From assembly GCA_020631105.1 (NCBI GenBank), contig JAHDHW010000031.1:1-39450 (forward strand): a stretch of DNA of 39,450 nt, read 5' to 3'. Source of the DNA: Saprospiraceae bacterium. GTDB lineage: Bacteria > Bacteroidota > Bacteroidia > Chitinophagales > Saprospiraceae. Under the pieces are notes generated by a model that ran no database searches, was not told the origin of the DNA, and saw only the letters and a program-made list of their open reading frames with translations. The position numbers and the translations under genes were made by a program. Numbering within the stretch: position 1 is the stretch's first letter; the number at the start of each line of letters is the position of its first letter. Below, in pieces: positions 15,928 through 24,386 of the stretch.

Positions 15928-16147
15928 TATGTCCGATGGGATTGCTAATATGAATAATAAATTTCTATTAGCCAACTTTTAGAATTGTTTTTTTGTGACA
16001 ACCTATTGTTAGGACGTATTTTTCTTATTTCAGTCACGAATTAGGGTAATAAATTGATTTTTTTGCAGCAATAAAAACAGTCTTCATCATAAGTTGCTTA
16101 AGTTATCCTATTAAATTATCTTGTGTCTGCCTTTAGGGCCAGATCAT

Positions 16148-16756
16148 ATGAAAAACCAAATCACATCACGGGCTGCAACAAACGTCGAACAACTGTTTCG
16201 GGATAAGCTTAGTGATGAGTACCGCTTTCATGATCTGGAACATACCGCCTCTGTGCGAAAATATGCCCGGCAGCTTGGAGAAATGCAGGAGCTTTCGGAT
16301 ATCGAATTAGAAATTCTTGATCTCGCAGCAATTTTCCATGACACTGGCTATACAGAGATTTATACCGGACATGAAGAAGTCAGCATGACGATCGCAAAGG
16401 ATTTTCTGAGTAAGGAAAATTACGATCAGAAGAAAATACAGCAAATCCTGGATTGTATCCTAGCCACCAAAACGGGGATAACACCTCAGACTAACTTGCA
16501 AAAAATACTTAAGGATGCTGACTTAAGCAACCTTGGATTAAAGACTTTTTTTGAGCATAGTGACAATCTAAGGTATGAATGGGAGGTAATTTGTGATAGT
16601 AAATATACCGACCTCGAATGGCTGAAAAACAATTATGAGTTTTTATCCGCTCATCAATTTTATACTATAGAAGCGAAGTCCCTCTGGGATAAACGAAAAA
16701 AGAAGAACCTCAGAAAAATGGAAAAACAGATTGATAAAGTAAAAAAAAAGACCTGA
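16148..16756 (+). CDS. HD-domain phosphohydrolase, N-terminal half of a split HD-PycTM protein
   Basis: The product has 202 residues from the ATG at 16148. A TTG at 16121 would add nine residues but is less likely. Metal-site residues of an HD phosphohydrolase are H28/H32 (FHDLEHT), the H64-D65 pair (IFHDTGY), H75 (TGHEE) and D123/D125 (LKDADLSNLG). Family members hydrolyse phosphoester bonds, often in nucleotides; the substrate is unknown. The C-terminus is a Lys-rich coil (RKKKNLRKMEKQ) that runs into an A9 tract (16741-16749) and stops three codons beyond it. In related Bacteroidota I recall this domain joined to the transmembrane domain encoded by the next gene. Frame and sequence here are consistent with such a fusion broken at the A9 tract. 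Confidence 0.85.
   Translation: MKNQITSRAATNVEQLFRDKLSDEYRFHDLEHTASVRKYARQLGEMQELSDIELEILDLAAIFHDTGYTEIYTGHEEVSMTIAKDFLSKENYDQKKIQQILDCILATKTGITPQTNLQKILKDADLSNLGLKTFFEHSDNLRYEWEVICDSKYTDLEWLKNNYEFLSAHQFYTIEAKSLWDKRKKKNLRKMEKQIDKVKKKT
16741..16750 (+). promoter_or_regulatory. Possible -1 frameshift or slippage site (A9 G)
   Basis: Nine A followed by G. In the HD reading frame the codons are GTA AAA AAA AAG ACC TGA, so the tract contains A AAA AAG, a classical bacterial -1 slippery heptamer. Slipping back one base enters the PycTM frame, which stays open from here to 17307. No strong downstream pseudoknot or stem is evident, only GACT/AGTC pairing at 16755-16780. Polymerase slippage on A9 would have the same effect. 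Confidence 0.45.
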
Positions 16757-16794
16757 CTAAAAAATCTCCCATAGAAAGTCGAAAGAGCACGCAA

Positions 16795-17307
16795 ATGATG
16801 TTCAAGACGGCGCTCCGTAATCATATTGATCTCACTGGCATTGCTGATAATAAAGCAAACATGATGCTTAGTATAAACGCACTAATCATCACCATAGCAA
16901 TGCCGCTCTTAGCTTCAAATATCCAGGGGAATCGATATTTACTTTTTCCGGCTACCATCCTCTTACTTACCTGTATCTTATCTGTAATCTTCGCGACCCT
17001 GGCTACCCGACCGATCAAAATGCTTGGAAGTATTGATCTCGAGTACTTAAAAAAAGGAGATAGTAATGTATTTTTCTTTGGTAACTTTTATAAGATGTCC
17101 TTGAATCAATACCGGGAAGCTGTAGATACAGTGATCAATAATGAGCAAATTATTGAAAAGTCAATTGTCAACGATTTGTACTATTTAGGTAGAGCTCTAG
17201 GTTCAAAATATAGTCAATTGCGGACCTGCTACCTGATCTTTATGACAGGCATGACGCTGACTGTAATTGCATTTGTCATCTCTTTTCTGAGATCTTCGGC
17301 AATGTAA
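16795..17307 (+). CDS. Pycsar-effector-like (PycTM / DUF5706) transmembrane protein
   Basis: The product has 170 residues with three predicted membrane helices (about 22-42, 47-69 and 144-166). Family landmarks are ALRNHIDLTGIADNKANMML, SVIFATLATRP, FFFGNFYKMSLNQY and NDLYYLGRALGSKYSQLR. PycTM proteins are membrane effectors of the Pycsar anti-phage system, switched on by cCMP or cUMP. Many chromosomal relatives in this phylum lie next to or are fused with HD domains, and their roles are untested. The ATG lies 38 bases after the HD stop in another frame, but this frame is open upstream to the A9 tract. The intervening codons (KSPIESRKSTQ) resemble the usual interdomain linker. No nucleotidyl cyclase gene lies nearby. 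Confidence 0.82.
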   Translation: MMFKTALRNHIDLTGIADNKANMMLSINALIITIAMPLLASNIQGNRYLLFPATILLLTCILSVIFATLATRPIKMLGSIDLEYLKKGDSNVFFFGNFYKMSLNQYREAVDTVINNEQIIEKSIVNDLYYLGRALGSKYSQLRTCYLIFMTGMTLTVIAFVISFLRSSAM

Positions 17308-17312
17308 TCAGG

Positions 17313-18335
17313 CTATTTAAACTTATCCCGTGGAGGAGAAATAAACAAACCCATCTTGATAAAAGGTCCGTTCGAAGGTGTGAAAGTTAAAGGTACAACA
17401 TCTTCATCCTGATCATCCCGAACCTCAAATGTTGTCGTAAAGTTACTTACGAATCCAGTTTTCAGTTCCATCCAAAACCAGCTCCCCAGGTGTCTTTGAT
17501 ATTGTAAGGTAAGTCGTAACTCGGATCGGCGCATAGTATAATGTACCGGCTCCGTAAAATTACTATCGTTGATATCAATTGAATAGGTTCGGCTGTCGAA
17601 CTCCGTTCCAAAAAGCGCAATATTTTTTTCATTTATATTATATCGCCCCTTCAAGCTTGTGGGTAAGGTCAACTCCATTCCCCATTTTTCATTAAAGGTT
17701 TGATTATACATTGCAAAAGGAAGTACAGGCACACTAGTACCTCGAAGAAAGTTACGTCGAGCCAATATCCCTACTCCCCATTCCAAATCATTACGTTTTT
17801 TCACACCGAATATCGCAGCGATATCATAATTAGAATATCGTTTATCAAATTCAAAAGCACCAGCATAATCACCATTATAGGAAGCTACGGCTTTTACGCC
17901 CAGATAATACTTGTGATTAATTGGTCTTATCATGTAAAGTGAAATCCTGGAACTTTTAAGCGCTTGATCATCAATAGTATTAAAGATCGATCGACTATCT
18001 GTACCAATATAATCGAAGTTATATTCTTCGCTATAATAATTCCAACCAGCAAGAAGTTTGATTTTTTCTTTATTTAGGATGGGCACCTTCATTTTAAACA
18101 TGATCCTGTGGTTCCCCCCAATTTTGGTAGGCTCAGAGAACACGGTACCGTTCTGAGGACTAACTCTTCCTTGCGGATTAATCCCATACTCAAAGACGAT
18201 ACCTTTACCCATCGATTTATTATCAACCCCTGGCTTACAGAAGGTTTCTCCAATAGGTGTAAGTATCAGATCTTGTGCTGATAAATGAACAGAAAGGAAG
18301 AGGAATAAACACAGACCTGCGACTATTCTCATCAC
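17313..18335 (-). CDS. Envelope protein, paralogue B of a tandem pair (DUF6268-like barrel)
   Basis: The product has 340 residues. The signal peptide (residues 1-20, VAGLCLFLFLSVHLSAQ) is followed by the motif LILTPIGETFCKPGVDNKS and an alternating aromatic-rich chain typical of an outer-membrane barrel. Repeated landmarks shared with the upstream paralogue include FEYGINP, AGWNYYSEEY, VKAVASYNGDYAGAF, GVKKRNDLEWGVG and HLGSWFWMELK. It resembles the uncharacterised DUF6268 group, a tentative assignment. The function is unknown. It is convergent with the PycTM gene, with five bases between stops. The gene upstream (18510-19508) is a clear duplicate on the same strand. Confidence 0.72.
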   Translation of the reverse strand: MMRIVAGLCLFLFLSVHLSAQDLILTPIGETFCKPGVDNKSMGKGIVFEYGINPQGRVSPQNGTVFSEPTKIGGNHRIMFKMKVPILNKEKIKLLAGWNYYSEEYNFDYIGTDSRSIFNTIDDQALKSSRISLYMIRPINHKYYLGVKAVASYNGDYAGAFEFDKRYSNYDIAAIFGVKKRNDLEWGVGILARRNFLRGTSVPVLPFAMYNQTFNEKWGMELTLPTSLKGRYNINEKNIALFGTEFDSRTYSIDINDSNFTEPVHYTMRRSELRLTLQYQRHLGSWFWMELKTGFVSNFTTTFEVRDDQDEDVVPLTFTPSNGPFIKMGLFISPPRDKFK

Positions 18336-18410
18336 GGCGTTTTATTAAAAGAAAGTTTGAAATAATATTAGTCTGTATTCTCAATAGGTCAATATACCCC
18401 AATAAAGGTT

Positions 18411-18452
18411 ACTAAAAATAGCGGTTTTACTAAACAATAGCTATTTTTTGGT
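18411..18452 (-). terminator. Possible terminator between the tandem paralogues
   Basis: ACTAAAAATAGC (18411-18422) pairs with GCTATTTTTTGGT (18440-18452), about 11 pairs with a 17-base loop. Read leftward the stem ends in a run of T. It lies 58 bases past the stop of the 18510-19508 gene. Confidence 0.45.
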
Positions 18453-18509
18453 AATAAAGTTCAACTTCATTGCCAAAAATTAGCTATTCGAGAAAACAAA
18501 AGACAAATA

Positions 18510-19508
18510 TTATTTGTTAGAGCGGATTTTTGAAGGGCTGATGAAGATCCCAACCTTGAAATAAGGGCTTCCGGAAGCATCAAAATCGTAGGCATTAAAT
18601 TGGTTCCCTGATTCATTCATCTCAAACTTTGTATTGAGGTTATGTGTATATCCTCCCGAAACCTCTAACCAAAACCAACTTCCTAAATGCTTTTGATAAT
18701 CTACGCCTAATCTAATTTCCGAACGGCGTAAAGTATAGGGTGCCGAAGACTCATTATTGATAAAATAATTTCGGCTTTCGAACTCAGGGCCAAAAAGCAG
18801 AATATTTCTTGGATTGATATTGTATCGAGCTTTAATACTTGAAGGAACGATCGCCTCAATCCCCCACTTATCATTAAACGTACGATTATAAAATGCAAAT
18901 GGTAATACCGGAAGGTTGTTATTATTATTTGGTGAATATCTAAATAAAAGACCTACTCCCCATTCCAAATCATTACGCTTTTTCACACCAAGAATAGTCG
19001 CTAAATTATAACTTGCATAGTCCTGGTTGAAATCAAACAACCCATTATAATCACCGTTAAACGAAGCTTGAGCTTTTACCGCCAGGTAATATTTATCATT
19101 CACTGGTTTTATCGCTGAAAGCGTAAGACTGGAGCTTTTTAAGTCTCGGTTATCAATATCCTCAAAAAGCTTAAAGCCCTCTCCCTCCACATTTTGTAGT
19201 CGATACTCCTCACCATAAAAATTCCATCCAGCAATGACTTTTAGCCCTTCTTTATTGATCAAAGGTGCTTTTAGCTTAACCTTAAAACGTTTATTTAATG
19301 AATTCGCAGAAATATCAGAATCTCCGGTTTGTTGCAAATTAACCGCCGGATTCATTCCATATTCGAAGACCAAACCTTTTGTAGGTGATTTGTTAATCAC
19401 TCCTGGCTGACAAAGAGTTTTACCCAGAGGAGTCAGTACGATATCCTGGCTCTTAACGGTATAAACAAAAAATATTAGTAGAAAAAAACTTAAAGTGGTT
19501 CTCAACAT
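18510..19508 (-). CDS. Envelope protein, paralogue A of a tandem pair (DUF6268-like barrel)
   Basis: The product has 332 residues with a signal peptide (residues 1-20, LSFFLLIFFVYTVKSQ). The mature start DIVLTPLGKTLCQPGVINKS matches its neighbour closely, as do FEYGMNP, AGWNFYGEEY, VKAQASFNGDYNGLF, GVKKRNDLEWGVG and HLGSWFWLEVS. The conserved Cys near the mature N-terminus is in the same place in both copies. A beta-barrel in the outer membrane is likely from composition. The copies have diverged most in the region after the signal peptide and near the C-terminus. The function is unknown. A possible terminator follows, so the two paralogues may be transcribed separately. Confidence 0.72.
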   Translation of the reverse strand: MLRTTLSFFLLIFFVYTVKSQDIVLTPLGKTLCQPGVINKSPTKGLVFEYGMNPAVNLQQTGDSDISANSLNKRFKVKLKAPLINKEGLKVIAGWNFYGEEYRLQNVEGEGFKLFEDIDNRDLKSSSLTLSAIKPVNDKYYLAVKAQASFNGDYNGLFDFNQDYASYNLATILGVKKRNDLEWGVGLLFRYSPNNNNNLPVLPFAFYNRTFNDKWGIEAIVPSSIKARYNINPRNILLFGPEFESRNYFINNESSAPYTLRRSEIRLGVDYQKHLGSWFWLEVSGGYTHNLNTKFEMNESGNQFNAYDFDASGSPYFKVGIFISPSKIRSNK

Positions 19509-19725
19509 TACATCAAATATTATGCGTGTACTTGTTTAATATGATAAATACGCTTAAAAAGTATAATGTAAAGTCGAGCTTATAAGTTATTATTTAGATG
19601 ATAAGAAAGAAATCAATATAAGACATTTATTGCCTCGGCGCCAGAGGTGTAAGGAAATTTTAACAACCTAATCCTGCTAATTACTGATTTTTACAGCTTT
19701 TAGGACCTTTTTTACCCTGAGCAAG

Positions 19726-22113
19726 CTATAAATCCACAGCAATTCGTATTGCTTTCAGGCCATAAACTCCTTGCATATGCCCCAAGGATAACATTTCAAT
19801 CTCTTTTTTAATAAGTCCTTTTTCCAGTAGGAAATCTATGTATTTGAGGTATTCTTCCCGATCGTGCTCCTGAGCATATACAATGGCCACCTTGCCTTGC
19901 TGCGTTAGCCTTTCTCCGGTTCCTTCAATCAAAGCCTTATCAATTCGTTTCTTCAACAGAGGATAACGGATATTAAAAGTGCCATCTACATCAAACTGTT
20001 TCTCATCCAATCGAAATCGAATATTAAGGGGAGTGCTATGCACCAAAATCAACTGAGCCGTATTCATTTTCATCGGCAAGTCATACTGTAACTGATGCAT
20101 TTTTTTTGCAATCTCACACATGGACATCAATTGCCATAATCTAAGATTTTGCAAATGCAGCATTTCAAATTTTTGTCTTTTCAACAAAGACTGACCGATA
20201 TAGATATTATACTCGACACCATCCGTTTTGTATTGCTCAAAATAATGCGGTAGCATACCCTGGTTCTTCTTCTCTTCAACATCCAGATAATTACCTATCG
20301 TTTTATTGATCTGCTTGATGCTTTCCTCATAATCCTTACGCTTATTATAGATCAGACCAAAGTCATCATCGACAAAAGAGAAGTAATTTTCCAATTCTTT
20401 ATCAAGCTCCTCATCTCTTCCCTTGAATTGTAGCAAAAAAGGATGAATCTCTTTCTTAATAAAGTTAGCTATCCGGAATTCTTGATCCGAAACGATACCA
20501 CTTTCAATATTCTCCATTTCTTTGTTTACTCTTACAAGTAAACCCTCCACTATAGGAAAATCATTTTGCTGTTCAATGTACTCCAATAAGCCCTGAATAC
20601 GAGTAAGACTATTTATAAAGTCCTCTTGAATTGCATTGTTTCTATGGTTAGTTGATCCGACTATGTCTGATTGTCCATATAACGGATATACTTCCTTAAA
20701 GATAATGGGCTTCACTACCGCTTTCGGGCCTTCGGTCTTTCTACGTGTAGCTAGCTTGAATGCAGCATCCACAAATTTCCACTCCACACTCGGATGCAGA
20801 GCGGTATATTCTTCCCTGATAATCGCTTCAATCTCGTTGTCAATTTCCTGTCGACTTCGTCGCATCACTGTTCTAAACAAAGGAATAACTTCTGACAGCT
20901 TTCGCTCCACAAAAGGATTCAAATCATATGCCTTGGGAGAACCCAATTCCAAAATACCGATGACTTGATCATTGGATCGTAACAAAGGAATAATCACCAC
21001 ACTTTTAATACCACTTTGGACCAGATGTTTTTCATGAGGTGTTGGCAAAGCGTAGCTTTCCAAATCTTCGACAATCAGTGTTTTCCCTTCGCGACTTGCT
21101 CGCTCATAGATAGAGCCGGTATATTTTTTACCAAAGATTCGTTTACCTTTTTTATCCAGCAGGGAATGGTTGATCTTGTATCTAAGTGGCAACTTATGAA
21201 CCTCAGGGTAATCCACCGCTACGAGCCCCATAACCAGATCGTTGATCCCAAAATATTTTCTCAACTCTCGCTCTAAATCCAGGATACTATCCGGATTTAC
21301 CACTGCATCCTTATTCAAAAGCGACTTTCGCAAACGAGACATAGCTTCTCGCTCCGTAACATCAATTAAGGTTACACTTACCATCCCTTGAAACTCAAAA
21401 TGAGTAGATGGCATAAAGCTTAACCAAAGATCAATATCATTAATATCACTCAGCAACATATTGATTTCCTGCTGTGAGATTGGCTTTAAGGCTCTTAATT
21501 TTTTGATCTCAACGAAGTTGGTATTAATCTCCAGCTTATAATGCTTTTCATACGGACTATCGTCCGTTTTAATAGAGACAATGGTCTCTTCATCGTATCT
21601 GATCCTTTGCCCGTAAAATTCATTAAGGATCATTCTACATGCCCTCAAAATCGTAGCATTCCTTACGCCTTCTTCATTATTAATACTTAATCCTATTCCT
21701 TCTTTTGTAAAAAGCTCTAAGAATGGGCGGGTGTAATAAAACCCAGCAGGATCAAATGGCTTTCGGGCAAAAGCTAGATCCTGATCCCGACGCGCAGAAG
21801 GGAAGATTCCAGTCAATAATAATTCGACAAAATCCCTCTGGTCACTGATCTCATCCAAATTATCAAATGGCGTCAAAAATTCCATTGCCTTATCAAGCTG
21901 CTTGGTAATTTCTCTCGCAATCAATACTTCCCCTGCATCTCCCCTGCTAATTTTCTTTTTCCAGTGATTAATTAAAGGGACAAAACTAAGCTTACAGGAA
22001 AATGGAAAAGCATCGTATCCTAACTTGCGTTTGGTATCGTCCAATCGAAGAATGTCAATCCCGGCAGGACTGATTAATTCTCTGGCTCCTCCTATTTTGG
22101 GTCTTAACGGCAT
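19726..22113 (-). CDS. Large GAF-domain protein of unknown role
   Basis: A 795-residue soluble protein with no signal peptide or membrane segment. A GAF-like domain spans about residues 275-420; IPLLRSNDQVIGILELGSP is the best block, preceded by GSIYERASREGKTLIVEDLE. The N-terminal 270 residues and the long helical C-terminal 370 residues (Glu/Lys-rich, for example RGRDEELDKELENYFSFVDD) match nothing I can name. There is no histidine kinase, cyclase, phosphodiesterase or DNA-binding domain, which is unusual for a GAF protein. It is monocistronic, divergent from the Prc protease gene across 176 bases. Sensing a small ligand is inference from the GAF fold. Confidence 0.75.
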   Translation of the reverse strand: MPLRPKIGGARELISPAGIDILRLDDTKRKLGYDAFPFSCKLSFVPLINHWKKKISRGDAGEVLIAREITKQLDKAMEFLTPFDNLDEISDQRDFVELLLTGIFPSARRDQDLAFARKPFDPAGFYYTRPFLELFTKEGIGLSINNEEGVRNATILRACRMILNEFYGQRIRYDEETIVSIKTDDSPYEKHYKLEINTNFVEIKKLRALKPISQQEINMLLSDINDIDLWLSFMPSTHFEFQGMVSVTLIDVTEREAMSRLRKSLLNKDAVVNPDSILDLERELRKYFGINDLVMGLVAVDYPEVHKLPLRYKINHSLLDKKGKRIFGKKYTGSIYERASREGKTLIVEDLESYALPTPHEKHLVQSGIKSVVIIPLLRSNDQVIGILELGSPKAYDLNPFVERKLSEVIPLFRTVMRRSRQEIDNEIEAIIREEYTALHPSVEWKFVDAAFKLATRRKTEGPKAVVKPIIFKEVYPLYGQSDIVGSTNHRNNAIQEDFINSLTRIQGLLEYIEQQNDFPIVEGLLVRVNKEMENIESGIVSDQEFRIANFIKKEIHPFLLQFKGRDEELDKELENYFSFVDDDFGLIYNKRKDYEESIKQINKTIGNYLDVEEKKNQGMLPHYFEQYKTDGVEYNIYIGQSLLKRQKFEMLHLQNLRLWQLMSMCEIAKKMHQLQYDLPMKMNTAQLILVHSTPLNIRFRLDEKQFDVDGTFNIRYPLLKKRIDKALIEGTGERLTQQGKVAIVYAQEHDREEYLKYIDFLLEKGLIKKEIEMLSLGHMQGVYGLKAIRIAVDL

Positions 22114-22289
22114 GTATTTTTTTAACTATTCTAAAGGCTAACGGGATAACCATCCCTTCGTCGATACAGTTCCACGGCAAAAATACGGCTAATTAATCAT
22201 CCTTCCTGTGAACGGTAAGTTAATTATCCGCATCATTTGAAATTCATTAACAAAACACCTCCTTAAAGTTCATTAATTTGACCACAAAA

Positions 22290-24293
22290 ATGGTTAAATC
22301 AATTTGTTTACTTCCCCTCATAGCATTTTTAAGCTGTACAAACTTATCCTCACAAATTAATGATATTAAATCAGATAGCCATTTCGACAAGCTGTTATCC
22401 GAAGCAGTTAATCTAACTATTGACTATCATTTCAGCCCTCAAAACCTGGACGATTCCTTCGCTGAGAAATTCTTCAATACTTACTTAAACGAACTTGACC
22501 CCGAAAGAATATATTTCCTACAAGAGGATATCACGTTTTTGGAACAATGGAAATACCAAATAGATGATCAACTAAAGAATGGGAATACGATTTTTTTTAA
22601 ACTAACAGATTCATTATTTCGAAACAGCCTTAATCGGGCAGATCTCTTATTGAGCCGCCTGACTACCTTACAAAAACCTCCATCAACCTATACCAAAAGA
22701 AGCACCTCTTCCTCTTTTCCTGCAAGTAAAGACGACTTAAGAGACATTTGGCAAAAGCGCCTCAGGTATCAACAATTAATCCAACATAATATTAATGGAA
22801 AAGAAGGAGCTTCTGCTCTGGACATTGCACTTCAGAAAGCGCTTCAGCTTTGTCAGGATGAAATACAGGAATTGATCTCCCAACCTGCCCGCCTGCGTTT
22901 TAAAATTTACCTGAACACTTTCCTCCGTTTAAACGATTTTCAGTCTGCCTACCTCACTGCAAGTGATCGTTCAAACTGGAATACAAATTTCAACCGCTCC
23001 TTGGTTGGAATTGGTATTCAAATTGAAATTCAAAATGGCTACCCAGTCATTAAAAATGTATTAGAAAACAGTCCAGCCCTAAAATCCGGACAATTATCAA
23101 AAGGAGACATTTTACTTCAAATAAAAAATGAAGGAACTCCTGCTATAGATTTATTCACAATGAAGCTTCCTGAGGTTATGGATCATATTAGAGGTCCAGT
23201 CAATAGCACTGTCACCCTTACTATCCGCAAACCGAATGGCACCGAAGAAAAGGTGACTTTAAGAAGAGCTTCTATTCCATTCAATTTGGTAAAAGCCTTA
23301 ACCTTCCAAGCCGAAGATACTACCTATAAAACAGGATACCTCCGAATCCCCAGATTCTATGGAGGGGCAAGTGGGGCTGCAATTCATACCAGGTCAGCCC
23401 TCGAAGTCCTATTATCAGATAGTATAAATGGCATGATCATCGACCTTAGAAACAATCAAGGTGGCTCCGCCGGAGAAACCTTAAAGATGCTTGATTATTT
23501 CATTCCGGAAGGACCATTGATGTACTTGAGTGATAGAGATGGAAACATCGATACCCGCGTTGCACAAGATGAACAGGTTCTTTTTGACGGACCAGTAATC
23601 ATACTGGTAAACGAACGGAGTGGTAGTGGATCAGAACTATTTGCGGGCACCATGCAAGATTACGGCAGAGCCATTATCGTTGGCGGATCAGCCACTTACG
23701 GCAAGGGTTCGAGACAACAATTCTTCGATTTACCGACTCCCGAACGTGGCCAGCAAACACTCCCAGCCGTAAAATTAAGCATAGGCAATTTTTATACTGC
23801 TAGTGGAAAAACACCACAATACAAAGGAATAAGTCCCGATATTCAATTACCTGATGATTTCACTTATCTGACCAGCGGTGAACGCAGTACTGGATTTTCG
23901 ATTAAGGTAGAAGATCTAAACCTAATAGAGTGTTCTCAAAATATTATTCAAAGACCTGATCTTACAATCATCAAAGCGCGTAGCGATCAGCGAGTAAAAA
24001 ATAGTCCAGGCTTTAAAGCCGCTGTGCAAAAAGCTAGACACTTAAAGGAGCAACAAGATCAAACGACTATTCCATTGGACCCTCAGTTATTTTCGGAACA
24101 TCAGCAAAATCAACATACCATTGAAGCCTTAAACGCGAATATCAAGCTAACGGATGAAGAGCTCTATGTTGACATCCCCCATTTGCCTGCCCCCTTAAGT
24201 CCTTTTTCCGAAGAGCAGATAGCCGCATTAAAAAAGGATATTTATTTATTCGAATCTTATCAGGTTTTGGCAGATTGGATCAATCAAATATGA
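22290..24293 (+). CDS. prc: Tail-specific (C-terminal processing) protease, lipoprotein
   Basis: An S41-family serine protease of 667 residues. The ATG at 22290 is preferred over an upstream TTG (22278) because the lipoprotein signal starts there (MVKSICLLPLIAFLSC, lipidated C16). The helical N-terminal domain is Tsp/Prc-like (YHFSPQNLDDSFAEKFFNTY, LDPERIYFLQEDI). A PDZ domain spans about residues 235-335 (GIGIQIEIQNGYPVIKNV). The protease core shows SGSGSELFAGTMQDYGR and TYGKGSRQQ, with the Ser/Lys dyad by my count S446 and K472, one residue further apart than in E. coli Prc. The C-terminal tail domain is present. It degrades or trims proteins in the periplasm; substrates are unknown. Confidence 0.93.
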   Translation: MVKSICLLPLIAFLSCTNLSSQINDIKSDSHFDKLLSEAVNLTIDYHFSPQNLDDSFAEKFFNTYLNELDPERIYFLQEDITFLEQWKYQIDDQLKNGNTIFFKLTDSLFRNSLNRADLLLSRLTTLQKPPSTYTKRSTSSSFPASKDDLRDIWQKRLRYQQLIQHNINGKEGASALDIALQKALQLCQDEIQELISQPARLRFKIYLNTFLRLNDFQSAYLTASDRSNWNTNFNRSLVGIGIQIEIQNGYPVIKNVLENSPALKSGQLSKGDILLQIKNEGTPAIDLFTMKLPEVMDHIRGPVNSTVTLTIRKPNGTEEKVTLRRASIPFNLVKALTFQAEDTTYKTGYLRIPRFYGGASGAAIHTRSALEVLLSDSINGMIIDLRNNQGGSAGETLKMLDYFIPEGPLMYLSDRDGNIDTRVAQDEQVLFDGPVIILVNERSGSGSELFAGTMQDYGRAIIVGGSATYGKGSRQQFFDLPTPERGQQTLPAVKLSIGNFYTASGKTPQYKGISPDIQLPDDFTYLTSGERSTGFSIKVEDLNLIECSQNIIQRPDLTIIKARSDQRVKNSPGFKAAVQKARHLKEQQDQTTIPLDPQLFSEHQQNQHTIEALNANIKLTDEELYVDIPHLPAPLSPFSEEQIAALKKDIYLFESYQVLADWINQI

Positions 24294-24386
24294 GGGAATC
24301 ATTATTTAGTGGGTAAATGCTTTTGAAACCAGGTATCCTTTTTATAATTTGAGCTACCTCTTTACATTAATACAAACAAAAGCACC

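Larger units (their letters stand above)
15771..16147. other. Intergenic region between VWA and HD genes
   Basis: These 377 bases contain a possible one-helix small gene on the minus strand (15797-15889) with its own promoter (15896-15927). The segment 15930-16147 is AT-rich. An in-frame TTG at 16121 precedes the preferred ATG of the HD gene, and I see nothing else. Confidence 0.6.

Noticed and set aside
16121-16147. TTG start adding nine residues to the HD protein
   Set aside because: The ATG at 16148 gives a normal N-terminus; the added residues match nothing.
22278-22289. TTG start of the Prc protease
   Set aside because: Adds four residues before a complete lipoprotein signal starting at the ATG at 22290.
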